Source: Bifidobacteriaceae bacterium (GTDB lineage Bacteria > Actinomycetota > Actinomycetes > Actinomycetales > WQXJ01). From it: DNA of 11,125 nucleotides. The position numbers were made by a program, and so were the translations under genes. The notes under the pieces were generated by a model. That model was not told the DNA's origin. It saw only the letters and a list, made by a program, of their open reading frames with translations, and made no database searches. Numbering within the stretch: position 1 is the stretch's first letter; each line of letters starts with the position of its first letter. Below, one piece after another: positions 1 through 5,389 of this stretch. Location: contig JAIRNM010000126.1 of the NCBI GenBank assembly GCA_031258055.1, positions 1-11,125 on the forward strand, in the 5' to 3' direction.

Positions 1-753
1 CCGTAAACAATCCATGGCCGCCGCCATCGCTTCCCCGGCCACTTCGATTTCCGCCGCCGAAGGCTCATAACCGCCCTGAAGTTTCTCGGGCTGATAGAGC
101 CTATCCCCCGCCACCGGTCCGGCCAGGGGCTGGAGCATCGCGTCTTTACGCACCGCGTAGGCGTACTGCCCATCCAAGAAGACCATCGAGGTTTCGCCTT
201 TGGTGTCCACCGACGGAAGGTAACGCTGAAGCATGACTGACTGGTCGGCATCGAGCAATCGCAAAGCGTGGGCGATAGCTTGGCCGCGGGCGTAGGAATC
301 GTTGGCGGTGTAGCGCCCAGCCCCGAGCGAACCCGCCGCCACCGCTGGCTTGAGTACAAAATCTCCCAAAGCGGGCATGCGGGTATGTAAACCGCGCGCC
401 CGCAGCCCAGCGGCGGGCTCCAACCAGATGGTCGGCACCACCGGCACTCCCCGCTTCTCCAAGTCCTCCAGATAGTGCTTGTCGGTGTTCCATTCGAGCA
501 CCGGCGCCGGGTTGGCCAACCGCGGCACAGCGTAGGCCCAAGCCAGGAAATCATCTCGGCGCGCCGCGTAATCCCAGGTAGAACGGACAATCGAAAGGTC
601 AAATCGAGACCAGTCGACGGAAGGATCATCCCAAATGGCTGGTTCGGCGCTGATACCCATCGAGGCGAGCCGCGGGACTAGGACGGCATCGTAAGCGTCT
701 AATTGGGGAAAGTCGCGGCATGTAACCAACGCGACTTTGGCCTGCTCGGGCAC
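1..753 (-). CDS. ATP-grasp ligase, DcsG/RimK-like (3' end outside window)
   Basis: Seen: an open frame of 251 codons from GTG (751-753) to the left edge with no stop. An AAGGAG Shine-Dalgarno sits 5 bases before the GTG. The protein begins VPEQAKVALVTCRDFPQLDA. It has VRSTWDY near residues 56-62, NTDKHYL near 89-95, FVLKPAVAAGSLGAGRY near 132-148 (the Lys and Gly/Ser-rich loop that holds ATP in ATP-grasp folds) and GETSMVFLDGQY near 186-197. Family knowledge: proteins with STWDY plus an ATP-grasp core of about 280-300 residues resemble DcsG, the cyclo-ligase of D-cycloserine synthesis, and more loosely RimK/glutathione synthetase. They join a carboxylate to an amine or other nucleophile through an acyl phosphate. 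The last 30-50 residues, expected to hold Mg-binding Glu/Asn, are missing because the window ends. Most homologues lie outside cycloserine clusters, so the substrate is unknown. It is divergent from the gene at 1007, from which it is separated by a 253-bp promoter region. Confidence 0.8.
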   Translation of the reverse strand, partial: MPEQAKVALVTCRDFPQLDAYDAVLVPRLASMGISAEPAIWDDPSVDWSRFDLSIVRSTWDYAARRDDFLAWAYAVPRLANPAPVLEWNTDKHYLEDLEKRGVPVVPTIWLEPAAGLRARGLHTRMPALGDFVLKPAVAAGSLGAGRYTANDSYARGQAIAHALRLLDADQSVMLQRYLPSVDTKGETSMVFLDGQYAYAVRKDAMLQPLAGPVAGDRLYQPEKLQGGYEPSAAEIEVAGEAMAAAMDCLR

Positions 754-789
754 TTGGGCTCCTTAAGGTTCTAGGCAATCTGGACGGGA

Positions 790-795
790 ACTATA
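790..795 (-). promoter_or_regulatory. Candidate -10 box for the ATP-grasp gene
   Basis: On the minus strand TATAGT lies about 36 bases upstream of the GTG start at 753, preceded by TGGC (close to an extended -10). No good -35 is found at 17 bases, although CTGTCA lies 14 bases upstream. Placement fits a short 5' UTR with the AAGGAG site. This is inference from sequence only. Confidence 0.4.
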
Positions 796-808
796 GCCAG
801 CATACGCA

Positions 809-837
809 TTGACAGGCGGCGAAACGGGACATACCCT
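809..837 (+). promoter_or_regulatory. Candidate sigma-70-type promoter for the luciferase-like gene
   Basis: TTGACA (809-814) is a perfect -35 consensus. A 17-base spacer follows, then TACCCT (832-837), which fits the actinobacterial TANNNT -10. The predicted start, near 844, would give a 5' UTR of about 160 bases before the GTG at 1007. I see no obvious riboswitch or leader ORF of useful size in that UTR. Its -35 overlaps the divergent promoter region of the ATP-grasp gene, so the two may compete. Confidence 0.5.
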
Positions 838-1006
838 CGAAAACGGAGCCAGCCCCGCTCCAACCGGCCGGATGTCTTGACCGTCGCCTCCCCAGGGCTT
901 CATTCGCAGACCGCCACGTGGTACGCAAGACCGCCGGGCCAGCCAAGTCCATTTGGCTGTGGCCCTCAACGCAGCTCCGAACCACACACTTAGGCGGTGA
1001 GCCCTG

Positions 1007-2209
1007 GTGAAACTTGACAACCCGACCCGTCGTATCTACCTCGGCTCGGAATTGGTCAGTTCCGTAGACCGGTTTCCCTCCCCCATTGAATTGGATGACG
1101 ATGACGACGAACGCACCCCCACCGCGCCCGATTTGGGTTCGGTGGCGCGTTTGGCCCGCACCGCTCAGCGCGGTGTGCTCGACTACATCAGTATTGACGA
1201 CACTTTGGCGGGCAATCCGCCCTTCTCTGGGCGCCGCCGCGGCGGACTCGACTCGGTTCGTCTAGCCACCCGCTTGGCCACCGCCACGGAAGGGATCTGC
1301 TTGATCCCAACCGTCCGCTCGAACTGGGTTGAGCCATCGTCACTGCTCGAAGCCCTGGTCACCTTGGAGATCACCTCGGAGGGACGCCATGGCTGGGAAC
1401 TCCAATTGCACGAACACCCGTCCCCTCAGATGCATTCGGGCGAACTACTGAGCGCCATTGTGCATGACACCTGGTCGCACCAGGAGCCGTTGACGAAACT
1501 GGCCGCCTCCGCTCGGGCGATGCGCCGTCAGGGACTGAGTCGCAGGGCCGGCGGGTCCGCATCCACGTCGGCTGGGGGAGGCAGCGGACCTGGCCCCGGC
1601 GCCCGTCCTGGCAGTGGTAAAGGCCCCGGCGTCCCGACCGGGTCCCGGCGTCCAGCCAAGCGCGATCCAACCGACGCCGCTTCTAACCGTCCAGTCACGG
1701 TGATCCGCGCCGACACCGCCCCGGCCGCCGCTTTGGCGGCCGAACGGGCCGACATTGCCCGGATCGCCGCCGTTTCGATGGACGATGCCGCCGTCAAACG
1801 AGACGAGCTTCTTTCCGGCGCCAGCCGGTTTGGCAGAACACCCGACGACATCAAAGTCTTGGTGGACCTGACGGTCACTTTGGCTTCCGAACCGGCCCAG
1901 GCCGAGGCGCGCAAAGACCTGGCCGAAGGAATCATTGGCCAGCGCCTCGGCGGCGAACATGTCCGCTACGTTGGAACTCCGGCCGGGCTGGCTGAGCGCT
2001 GCGTCGAATGGACCGAACAGGGCGCCTGCGATGGTTTCACCTTCTTGCCGACCTCTTTGCCAGTTGACCTGATGATGGTGGTCGACGGAGTCACACCGGC
2101 GCTAGCCGCTGCTAGCCATTTCCCTTCCGCCTACGGCCGTGGCACCAGCCACGCGACGGTGCCGCGATCTATTCCGGTCCGCCGCCGCGCTTCCGCCACA
2201 CCGCGCTGA
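1007..2209 (+). CDS. Luciferase-like monooxygenase homologue with a Gly/Pro/Arg-rich central linker
   Basis: The GTG start is fixed by an in-frame TGA at 998-1000. AGGCGG upstream could be the ribosome site. Seen: residues 42-135 (LGSVARLARTAQRGVLDY, then SVRLATRLATATEGICLIPT) match the first half of the TIM barrel of flavin-dependent monooxygenases of the NtaA/SnaA/DszA group. Residues 229-365 (PVTVIRAD, KVLVDLTVTL, RYVGTPAGLAERCVEW, GFTFLPTSLPVDL) match the last part. Between them, where the family has the FMN-phosphate and lid region with a conserved FxVKGP-type stretch, residues about 180-228 are a low-complexity Gly/Ser/Pro/Arg/Lys linker. An acidic run (ELDDDDDE) lies at 28-35, and the C-terminal 30 residues are basic and look disordered. 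At 400 residues it is shorter than NtaA-type enzymes (about 430-460). Whether it still binds flavin is doubtful. It might be an active divergent oxidoreductase, a cofactor-less relative (F420-binding relatives also exist), or a decaying gene. The frame is intact throughout. Confidence 0.72.
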   Translation: MKLDNPTRRIYLGSELVSSVDRFPSPIELDDDDDERTPTAPDLGSVARLARTAQRGVLDYISIDDTLAGNPPFSGRRRGGLDSVRLATRLATATEGICLIPTVRSNWVEPSSLLEALVTLEITSEGRHGWELQLHEHPSPQMHSGELLSAIVHDTWSHQEPLTKLAASARAMRRQGLSRRAGGSASTSAGGGSGPGPGARPGSGKGPGVPTGSRRPAKRDPTDAASNRPVTVIRADTAPAAALAAERADIARIAAVSMDDAAVKRDELLSGASRFGRTPDDIKVLVDLTVTLASEPAQAEARKDLAEGIIGQRLGGEHVRYVGTPAGLAERCVEWTEQGACDGFTFLPTSLPVDLMMVVDGVTPALAAASHFPSAYGRGTSHATVPRSIPVRRRASATPR

Positions 2210-2214
2210 TCCCT

Positions 2215-2302
2215 CCGTCATCCCGCGCGGCCTGGGTTAGCTCCAAGTAGAGGTTCATCCGCTGGTAGACGAGAACCGTCATCCCGCGCGGCCTGGGTTA
2301 GC
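2215..2302. repeat. Pair of perfect 27-bp direct repeats, 61-bp period
   Basis: The same 27 bases, containing CATCCCGCGCGGCCTGGGTT, occur at 2215-2241 and 2276-2302 with 34 unrelated bases between. The pair lies between the stops of two convergent genes, and the second copy ends 4 bases from the cimA stop. The second copy plus the next bases can fold as CCGCGC (2284-2289) with GCGCGG (2301-2306). This would sit directly after the cimA stop on the minus transcript, but no T-tract follows. No palindrome is shared by both copies beyond CCGCGCGG. Origin is unknown. An interspersed genomic repeat is the simplest reading. Confidence 0.85.
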
Positions 2303-2306
2303 GCGG

Positions 2307-3941
2307 TCAGGCGGCGGGCTGGACGCCCGCCGCCATCAAACCGAAGGTGAAGGCATCCGTCAGGGCCTCCCAGGAAGCCTCAATTATGTTGGTGCCCACG
2401 CCAACGGTGCGCCAGACCGCTGAACCGTCTGTCGATTCGATCATGACCCGGGTGACGGCGTCGGTGCCCCGCGCTGAGTCAAGGATGCGGACTTTGTAAT
2501 CAACCAAGTCAATTGAGGCCAAGCGGGGATAAACGCCGCCCAAAGCCAGGCGAAGGGCCGCGTCAAGGGCGTTGACTGGTCCGTTGCCCTCGCCGGTGGC
2601 AACCAGGCGCTCCGACCCCGCCCACAGTTTGACGGTCGCTTCGGAAGCGGTTTCCGCATCCGGGGAGGAAGCGCCCAGCTTACCCGGCTCACCGCCATGG
2701 CCGTTCGGCAACGTCTCCGAGATGGTCCGCCATGATTCAACCCGGAAGTATTCCGGCCGTCCACCTGGCAATTCGCCTCGCAGCAAGAGTTCGAAGGAAG
2801 CATCGGCGGCGTCGAAGGTGTAACCGTCCGCTTCGAGAGCTTTGACTTTCTCGGTCACGCGGCTCAATAAGTCGTTCTGCCCGGCTAGGTCGAAGCCCAA
2901 CTCCTTGCCCTTCAGTTCGACTGAAGCGCGGCCCGCCATCTCCGAAACCAGCATCCGCATGTCGTTGCCAACCAGCTGCGGGTCGATGTGTTGATACAGA
3001 TCAGGGTCAACGCGAATAGCGCTGGCGTGGAGCCCCGCCTTATGAGCGAACGCGGATGTCCCGACATAGGGTTGGCGCGCGAACGGCGCGATGTTCGTGA
3101 CCTCGCTGATGGCATGGGCCACACCGGTCAAGTCAGCGAGCTGAGCGGGTGTGAGCGCCGCCAAGCCGGACTTGAGCACCAGATTGGGAATGATGGCCGT
3201 CAGGTCAGCGTTGCCGGTGCGCTCGCCGTAGCCGTTGATGGTCCCTTGGACGTGCATCGCGCCCGCTTCGACCGCCGCCAACGAGTTCGCCACCGCGCAA
3301 CCAGTGTCATTATGACAGTGAATCCCCAGCTCAGCGCCTGGGACTCCGGGTCGGACGGCCCCAACCGTCTGATGGATCCGTTCCGGCAACATGCCGCCGT
3401 TGGTGTCACACAGCACGACGACCTCTGCGCCCGCCGCAGCCGCCGCTTTGACGCAGTCAAGGGCGTAGGCGGCGTCGAAGTCGTAGCCGTCAAAGAAGTG
3501 CTCAGCGTCCAGGAAGACCCGCCGTCCTTCTGACACCAGGAACTCAACGGTGTCCTCGATCATGGCCAGGTTCTCCGCCGCAGTGGTCTTCAAAGCCCGC
3601 TCAACATGGCGGATATCGGACTTCGCGACCAAGGTGACGACTGGCGTCTCGGCATCGAGCAAAGCCCTGACCTGCGGGTCGTTGTGGGCCTGGCCACCGG
3701 CCCGGCGGGTCGACCCGAAAGCCGCCAAGACGGCTTGGCGCAAACTGATCTCTTTGGCGGCGCGGGCGAAGAACTCGGTGTCCTTCGGAATGGCGCCAGG
3801 CCAACCGCCCTCAATGAAGCCTACGCCCAGCCGATCCGCCAAGGCGGCGATCTGAAGCTTGTCCGCCACGGAAAGGTTCATGCCCTCTTGTTGGGCGCCG
3901 TCGCGCAGCGTTGTGTCGTAGACGTGGAACTGGCTAGCCAT
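2307..3941 (-). CDS. cimA: Citramalate synthase
   Basis: Condenses pyruvate and acetyl-CoA to (R)-citramalate, the first step of the threonine-independent route to 2-oxobutyrate and isoleucine. Cytosolic. Seen: YDTTLRDGAQQEG (residues 8-20, catalytic Arg13 and metal-binding Asp14), LGIHCHNDTGCAVANS (205-220, metal His208/His210), VQGTINGYGERTGNADL (231-247) and HKAGLHASAI (300-309), as in the isopropylmalate/homocitrate/citramalate synthase family. From about residue 403 there is a LeuA-type regulatory dimer domain, the site of feedback control in this family. At 544 residues it matches the long citramalate synthases rather than 2-isopropylmalate synthase, and the N-terminal sequence is of CimA type. 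Start ATG (3939-3941) has GAGGAA 6 bases upstream. It is a single-gene unit, preceded by a 160-base leader with an attenuator-like structure, and convergent with the luciferase-like gene. Confidence 0.93.
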   Translation of the reverse strand: MASQFHVYDTTLRDGAQQEGMNLSVADKLQIAALADRLGVGFIEGGWPGAIPKDTEFFARAAKEISLRQAVLAAFGSTRRAGGQAHNDPQVRALLDAETPVVTLVAKSDIRHVERALKTTAAENLAMIEDTVEFLVSEGRRVFLDAEHFFDGYDFDAAYALDCVKAAAAAGAEVVVLCDTNGGMLPERIHQTVGAVRPGVPGAELGIHCHNDTGCAVANSLAAVEAGAMHVQGTINGYGERTGNADLTAIIPNLVLKSGLAALTPAQLADLTGVAHAISEVTNIAPFARQPYVGTSAFAHKAGLHASAIRVDPDLYQHIDPQLVGNDMRMLVSEMAGRASVELKGKELGFDLAGQNDLLSRVTEKVKALEADGYTFDAADASFELLLRGELPGGRPEYFRVESWRTISETLPNGHGGEPGKLGASSPDAETASEATVKLWAGSERLVATGEGNGPVNALDAALRLALGGVYPRLASIDLVDYKVRILDSARGTDAVTRVMIESTDGSAVWRTVGVGTNIIEASWEALTDAFTFGLMAAGVQPAA

Positions 3942-4001
3942 TGTGTTTCCTCATGTCTTGTGCTGTGTTGTCTTAGTTTGACTTGGTTTGGTTTAGGCAA
4001 T

Positions 4002-4031
4002 AAAAAACCTCCCGCCGAACGGACAGGAGGT
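4002..4031 (-). terminator. Intrinsic terminator in the cimA leader (attenuator)
   Basis: On the minus strand ACCTCCTGTC (4031-4022) pairs with GGCGGGAGGT (4016-4007): ten pairs including two G-U, a five-base loop CGTTC, then six T (4007-4002, the first shared with the stem). It lies 60 bases upstream of the cimA ATG with no gene between, so it can only act by stopping cimA transcription early. This is the strongest intrinsic terminator in the window. Confidence 0.88.
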
Positions 4032-4032
4032 C

Positions 4033-4074
4033 GCGCACCCGATGAGTCGCCCTAATGGGCACCACCCGGTGCGC
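4033..4074 (-). promoter_or_regulatory. Competing stem of the cimA attenuator
   Basis: On the minus strand GCGCACC (4074-4068) pairs perfectly with GGTGCGC (4039-4033). It encloses a small hairpin GCCC-ATTA-GGGC (4060-4049) and the run GGGTGGT (4067-4061). The 5' arm begins at the last base of the leader-ORF stop codon. GGTGGT (4066-4061) can instead pair with ACCTCC (4031-4026), the 5' arm of the terminator, with one mismatch, so it is a candidate antiterminator. The pairings are seen; the switching is inferred. Free energies were not computed. Confidence 0.55.
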
Positions 4075-4103
4075 TAGCTAATAATGATGACCTGATAAGT
4101 CAC
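4074..4103 (-). CDS. cimA leader peptide MTYQVIIIS
   Basis: A nine-codon ORF starting GTG at 4103-4101 and ending TAG at 4076-4074. It contains the consecutive codons GTC ATC ATT ATT, that is Val-Ile-Ile-Ile. It lies 43 bases before the 5' arm of the intrinsic terminator that precedes cimA. Ile is the end product of the pathway CimA starts, so a ribosome stalled at these codons in isoleucine shortage could let GGGTGGT pair with the terminator arm and allow read-through. Peptide attenuators upstream of branched-chain genes are established in Actinobacteria and enterobacteria. Weak points: no clear Shine-Dalgarno precedes the GTG (only GGCAGC), and no good promoter is seen upstream, although a leaderless start with CAGCAT as a poor -10 is possible. 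Confidence 0.6.
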   Translation of the reverse strand: MTYQVIIIS

Positions 4104-4209
4104 GCCGTCAATGCTGCCACACCACCCCCGCCCAAGGCCAATCCCCCGACGATTTCGCGGGCACTTGACAACGAGGCACCACGATCCCCACCCGGCTTGG
4201 AACCGTTAG

Positions 4210-4318
4210 CATTCACTACGCCATTCGTCGCAACCGCCTCCATTGACTACGCCATTCCTCGCAGCCTTTTCCATTGAGTACGCCATTCCTCGCAGCCTTT
4301 TTCATCGAGTACGCCATT
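4210..4318 (-). repeat. Left arm of opposed 31-bp-period array (4 copies)
   Basis: The motif CATTGAGTACGCCATT or a close variant starts at 4210, 4241, 4272 and 4303, each exactly 31 bases apart. The 15-base intervals are also related: those after 4257 and 4288 both read CCTCGCAGCCTTTT plus one base, and the first is a diverged version. Read in the minus direction the motif is AATGGCGTACTCAATG, the form seen in the right arm. No protein frame runs through it (31 is not a multiple of three). A further copy 31 bases to the left is absent. Confidence 0.93.
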
Positions 4319-4380
4319 CCTCCGGAATTCGTTTGCGTTAGCGCAGGTCACAGCGTCGGCCAGGCCGTGAACTGCTGAGA

Positions 4381-4597
4381 AACGGCGTACTCAATGATTT
4401 CGGCCCGGATTAATGGCGTACTGAATGACGTTGACCCCGACAAATGGCGTACTCAATGGTTTTGATGCCGATTAAGGGCGTAGTGAATGGCGTTGGCTCC
4501 GACAAACGGCGTACTCGATGGCTCGGACCGCGACAAACGGCGTACTCGGTGGCTCGGACCGCGACAAACGGCGTACTCGATTGCTCGGACTCCTCGA
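4381..4597 (+). repeat. Right arm of opposed 31-bp-period array (7 copies)
   Basis: The motif AAYGGCGTACTCRATG starts at 4381, 4412, 4443, 4474, 4505, 4536 and 4567, again exactly 31 bases apart and in the opposite orientation to the left arm. Units at 4505 and 4536 differ at one base in 31, so they are probably a recent duplication; the outermost unit loses similarity after about base 24. Intervals end in CCGAY or CGCGAC and differ from left-arm intervals. Core variation is mostly C/G exchange in TACTC, TACTG, TAGTG. The arms are separated by 62 bases (4319-4380), itself two periods. Possible roles: an array of protein-binding sites on one face of the helix (31 bp is about three turns), or the ends of a collapsed mobile element. 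Confidence 0.93.
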
Positions 4598-4638
4598 CGT
4601 GAGTTTTGCCGCTGCCAAAGCAGGAGTTAAGTGAGCAC

Positions 4639-4668
4639 TTGTCAGGCGCGTCTAGAGCTGGCTAGACT
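4639..4668 (+). promoter_or_regulatory. Promoter of the hicAB-like pair, predicted leaderless
   Basis: TTGTCA (4639-4644), an 18-base spacer, then TAGACT (4663-4668). Only six bases (4669-4674) separate the -10 from the GTG of the toxin gene, so transcription would start at the G of GTG and the mRNA would have no 5' UTR. Leaderless mRNAs are common in Actinobacteria. No Shine-Dalgarno is visible for this gene, which agrees. Confidence 0.65.
4650..4667. promoter_or_regulatory. Inverted repeat over the -10, candidate antitoxin operator
   Basis: GTCTAG (4650-4655) and CTAGAC (4662-4667) are perfect 6-base inverted arms around AGCTGG. They overlap the spacer and most of the -10 of the hicAB-like promoter. 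The downstream HicB-like protein ends in a helix-turn-helix, and HicB-type antitoxins usually repress their own operon, so this is the natural operator candidate. Binding is inferred. Confidence 0.5.
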
Positions 4669-4674
4669 AGCGAC

Positions 4675-4887
4675 GTGAAGCGCCGACAGGTCATCAAGAG
4701 ACTCGAAGCGGTTGCTCGCGCCAAGGGAATCGAAATCCGTGTCTACGAACTGTCGCGCCACACGGGTTTCAGCGTCGGTCCCATCAGGTCGACCCTGGCG
4801 CGGCATTCGGAAATCGATGATGTCACCGCGCGCAAGTTCTTCGCCCAGTTCGAATCGGCTCTCGGGAAGGGATGGTGGAGGAAATGA
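4675..4887 (+). CDS. HicA-like toxin (small dsRBD-fold mRNA interferase family)
   Basis: 70 residues, GTG start placed at the predicted transcription start. Seen: MKRRQVIKRLEAVARAKGIE, then ELSRHTGFSV and LARHSEIDDVTARKFF, ending GKGWWRK. Family knowledge: HicA proteins are 60-80 residues, begin with MKRR/K-(x)-(L/V)-I-KxLE, carry a catalytic His in a GSHH-like loop (here SRHTGFSV, His near residue 29) and often have a second His in a PRHxEIxxxTAR stretch. Here the residue before RHSEI is Ala, not the usual Pro. HicA cleaves or blocks mRNA, slowing growth until antitoxin returns. The stop overlaps the antitoxin start (ATGA), so the pair is co-transcribed and co-translated. Catalytic activity is unproven, since the loop is diverged from classic HicA. 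Confidence 0.75.
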   Translation: MKRRQVIKRLEAVARAKGIEIRVYELSRHTGFSVGPIRSTLARHSEIDDVTARKFFAQFESALGKGWWRK

Positions 4888-5261
4888 GTGACTATACGGC
4901 TACCGCGACCAGATCGAATCAGTGGTGGGTGGTCCAATGCGATCAAGTGCCGGGCGCGATCTCCCAAGTAAAATCGCTTGAGGAAGCCACGCCGGCGATC
5001 ACCGAGGCCATCGTGTTCGTCACAGGAGTCCCGGCGGACGCGGTCCGCGTGATGGTCTCGCCTGTCTTGCCTCCGGCTGTTCAGGAGGCATTGGAGTCGG
5101 CCGCCATGCTGCGAGAGCGGGCCGAGCAGAGCCGCCGCGAGGCGGCGGCCGAATACAGGAGGGCTTCGCGAGAACTCGCCACGGCCGGAGTCTCCCGGCG
5201 CGACATCGGCGGCATTCTGGGCGTATCCAGGCAGCGGGTCCACCAGCTTTTGGGAGGTTAA
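4884..5261 (+). CDS. HicB-like antitoxin with C-terminal helix-turn-helix
   Basis: 125 residues from ATG at 4884, which forms an ATGA overlap with the toxin stop and has GGTGGAGG just upstream; an in-frame ATG at 4872 would add MVEE and cannot be excluded. Seen: YTATATRSNQWWVVQCDQVPG (here split: YTATATRSN, QWWVVQCDQVPG), then a Glu/Ile-rich helix and VRVMVSPVLP. This is the partial RNase-H-like beta fold that caps HicA. Next comes a charged helix (AMLRERAEQSRREAAAEYRR) and a helix-turn-helix GVSRRDIGGILGVSRQRVHQ near the end. The last segment resembles sigma-factor-like/Xre HTHs and should bind DNA, presumably at the inverted repeat over the promoter. It neutralises the upstream toxin and represses the operon (inferred from family). 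Confidence 0.8.
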   Translation: MSDYTATATRSNQWWVVQCDQVPGAISQVKSLEEATPAITEAIVFVTGVPADAVRVMVSPVLPPAVQEALESAAMLRERAEQSRREAAAEYRRASRELATAGVSRRDIGGILGVSRQRVHQLLGG

Positions 5262-5389
5262 GCGCGAATCCGCCGCCAGGGTTGTCAGCGCTACCCGGCT
5301 GGCCCCGCCAAGCCCAGGCGCCTTGCGGCGCACCTCAGGTTGGGTGCGCAACGGCTCCGACACGCTGACTGAGCGGGACGCCAGGCACT

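Noticed and set aside
146..541. 131-codon minus-strand frame inside the ATP-grasp gene
   Set aside because: Different frame from the ATP-grasp protein, with composition typical of a shifted GC-rich frame; the GTG-started frame has the motifs and a Shine-Dalgarno.
4030..4075. T-box riboswitch upstream of cimA (GGGTGGTGCC resembles the T-box AGGGTGGNACC)
   Set aside because: The match breaks at the conserved ACC, the usual downstream partner CGTCCC is missing, and there is little room for a stem I. The Ile-codon ORF explains the region better, although a covariance search would be the decisive test.
4163..4187. TTGACA at 4165-4170 as a plus-strand promoter
   Set aside because: No -10 at 16-18 bases and no plus-strand gene downstream until the toxin gene, which has its own promoter.
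4210..4597. CRISPR array
   Set aside because: Conserved unit is only 16 bp, intervals are 15 bp and related to one another, and the orientation flips in the middle; no cas genes are nearby.
5318..5331. GCGCC-TTGC-GGCGC hairpin after the HicB-like gene as a terminator
   Set aside because: Five-pair stem without any T-tract and within GC-rich sequence; not strong enough to call.
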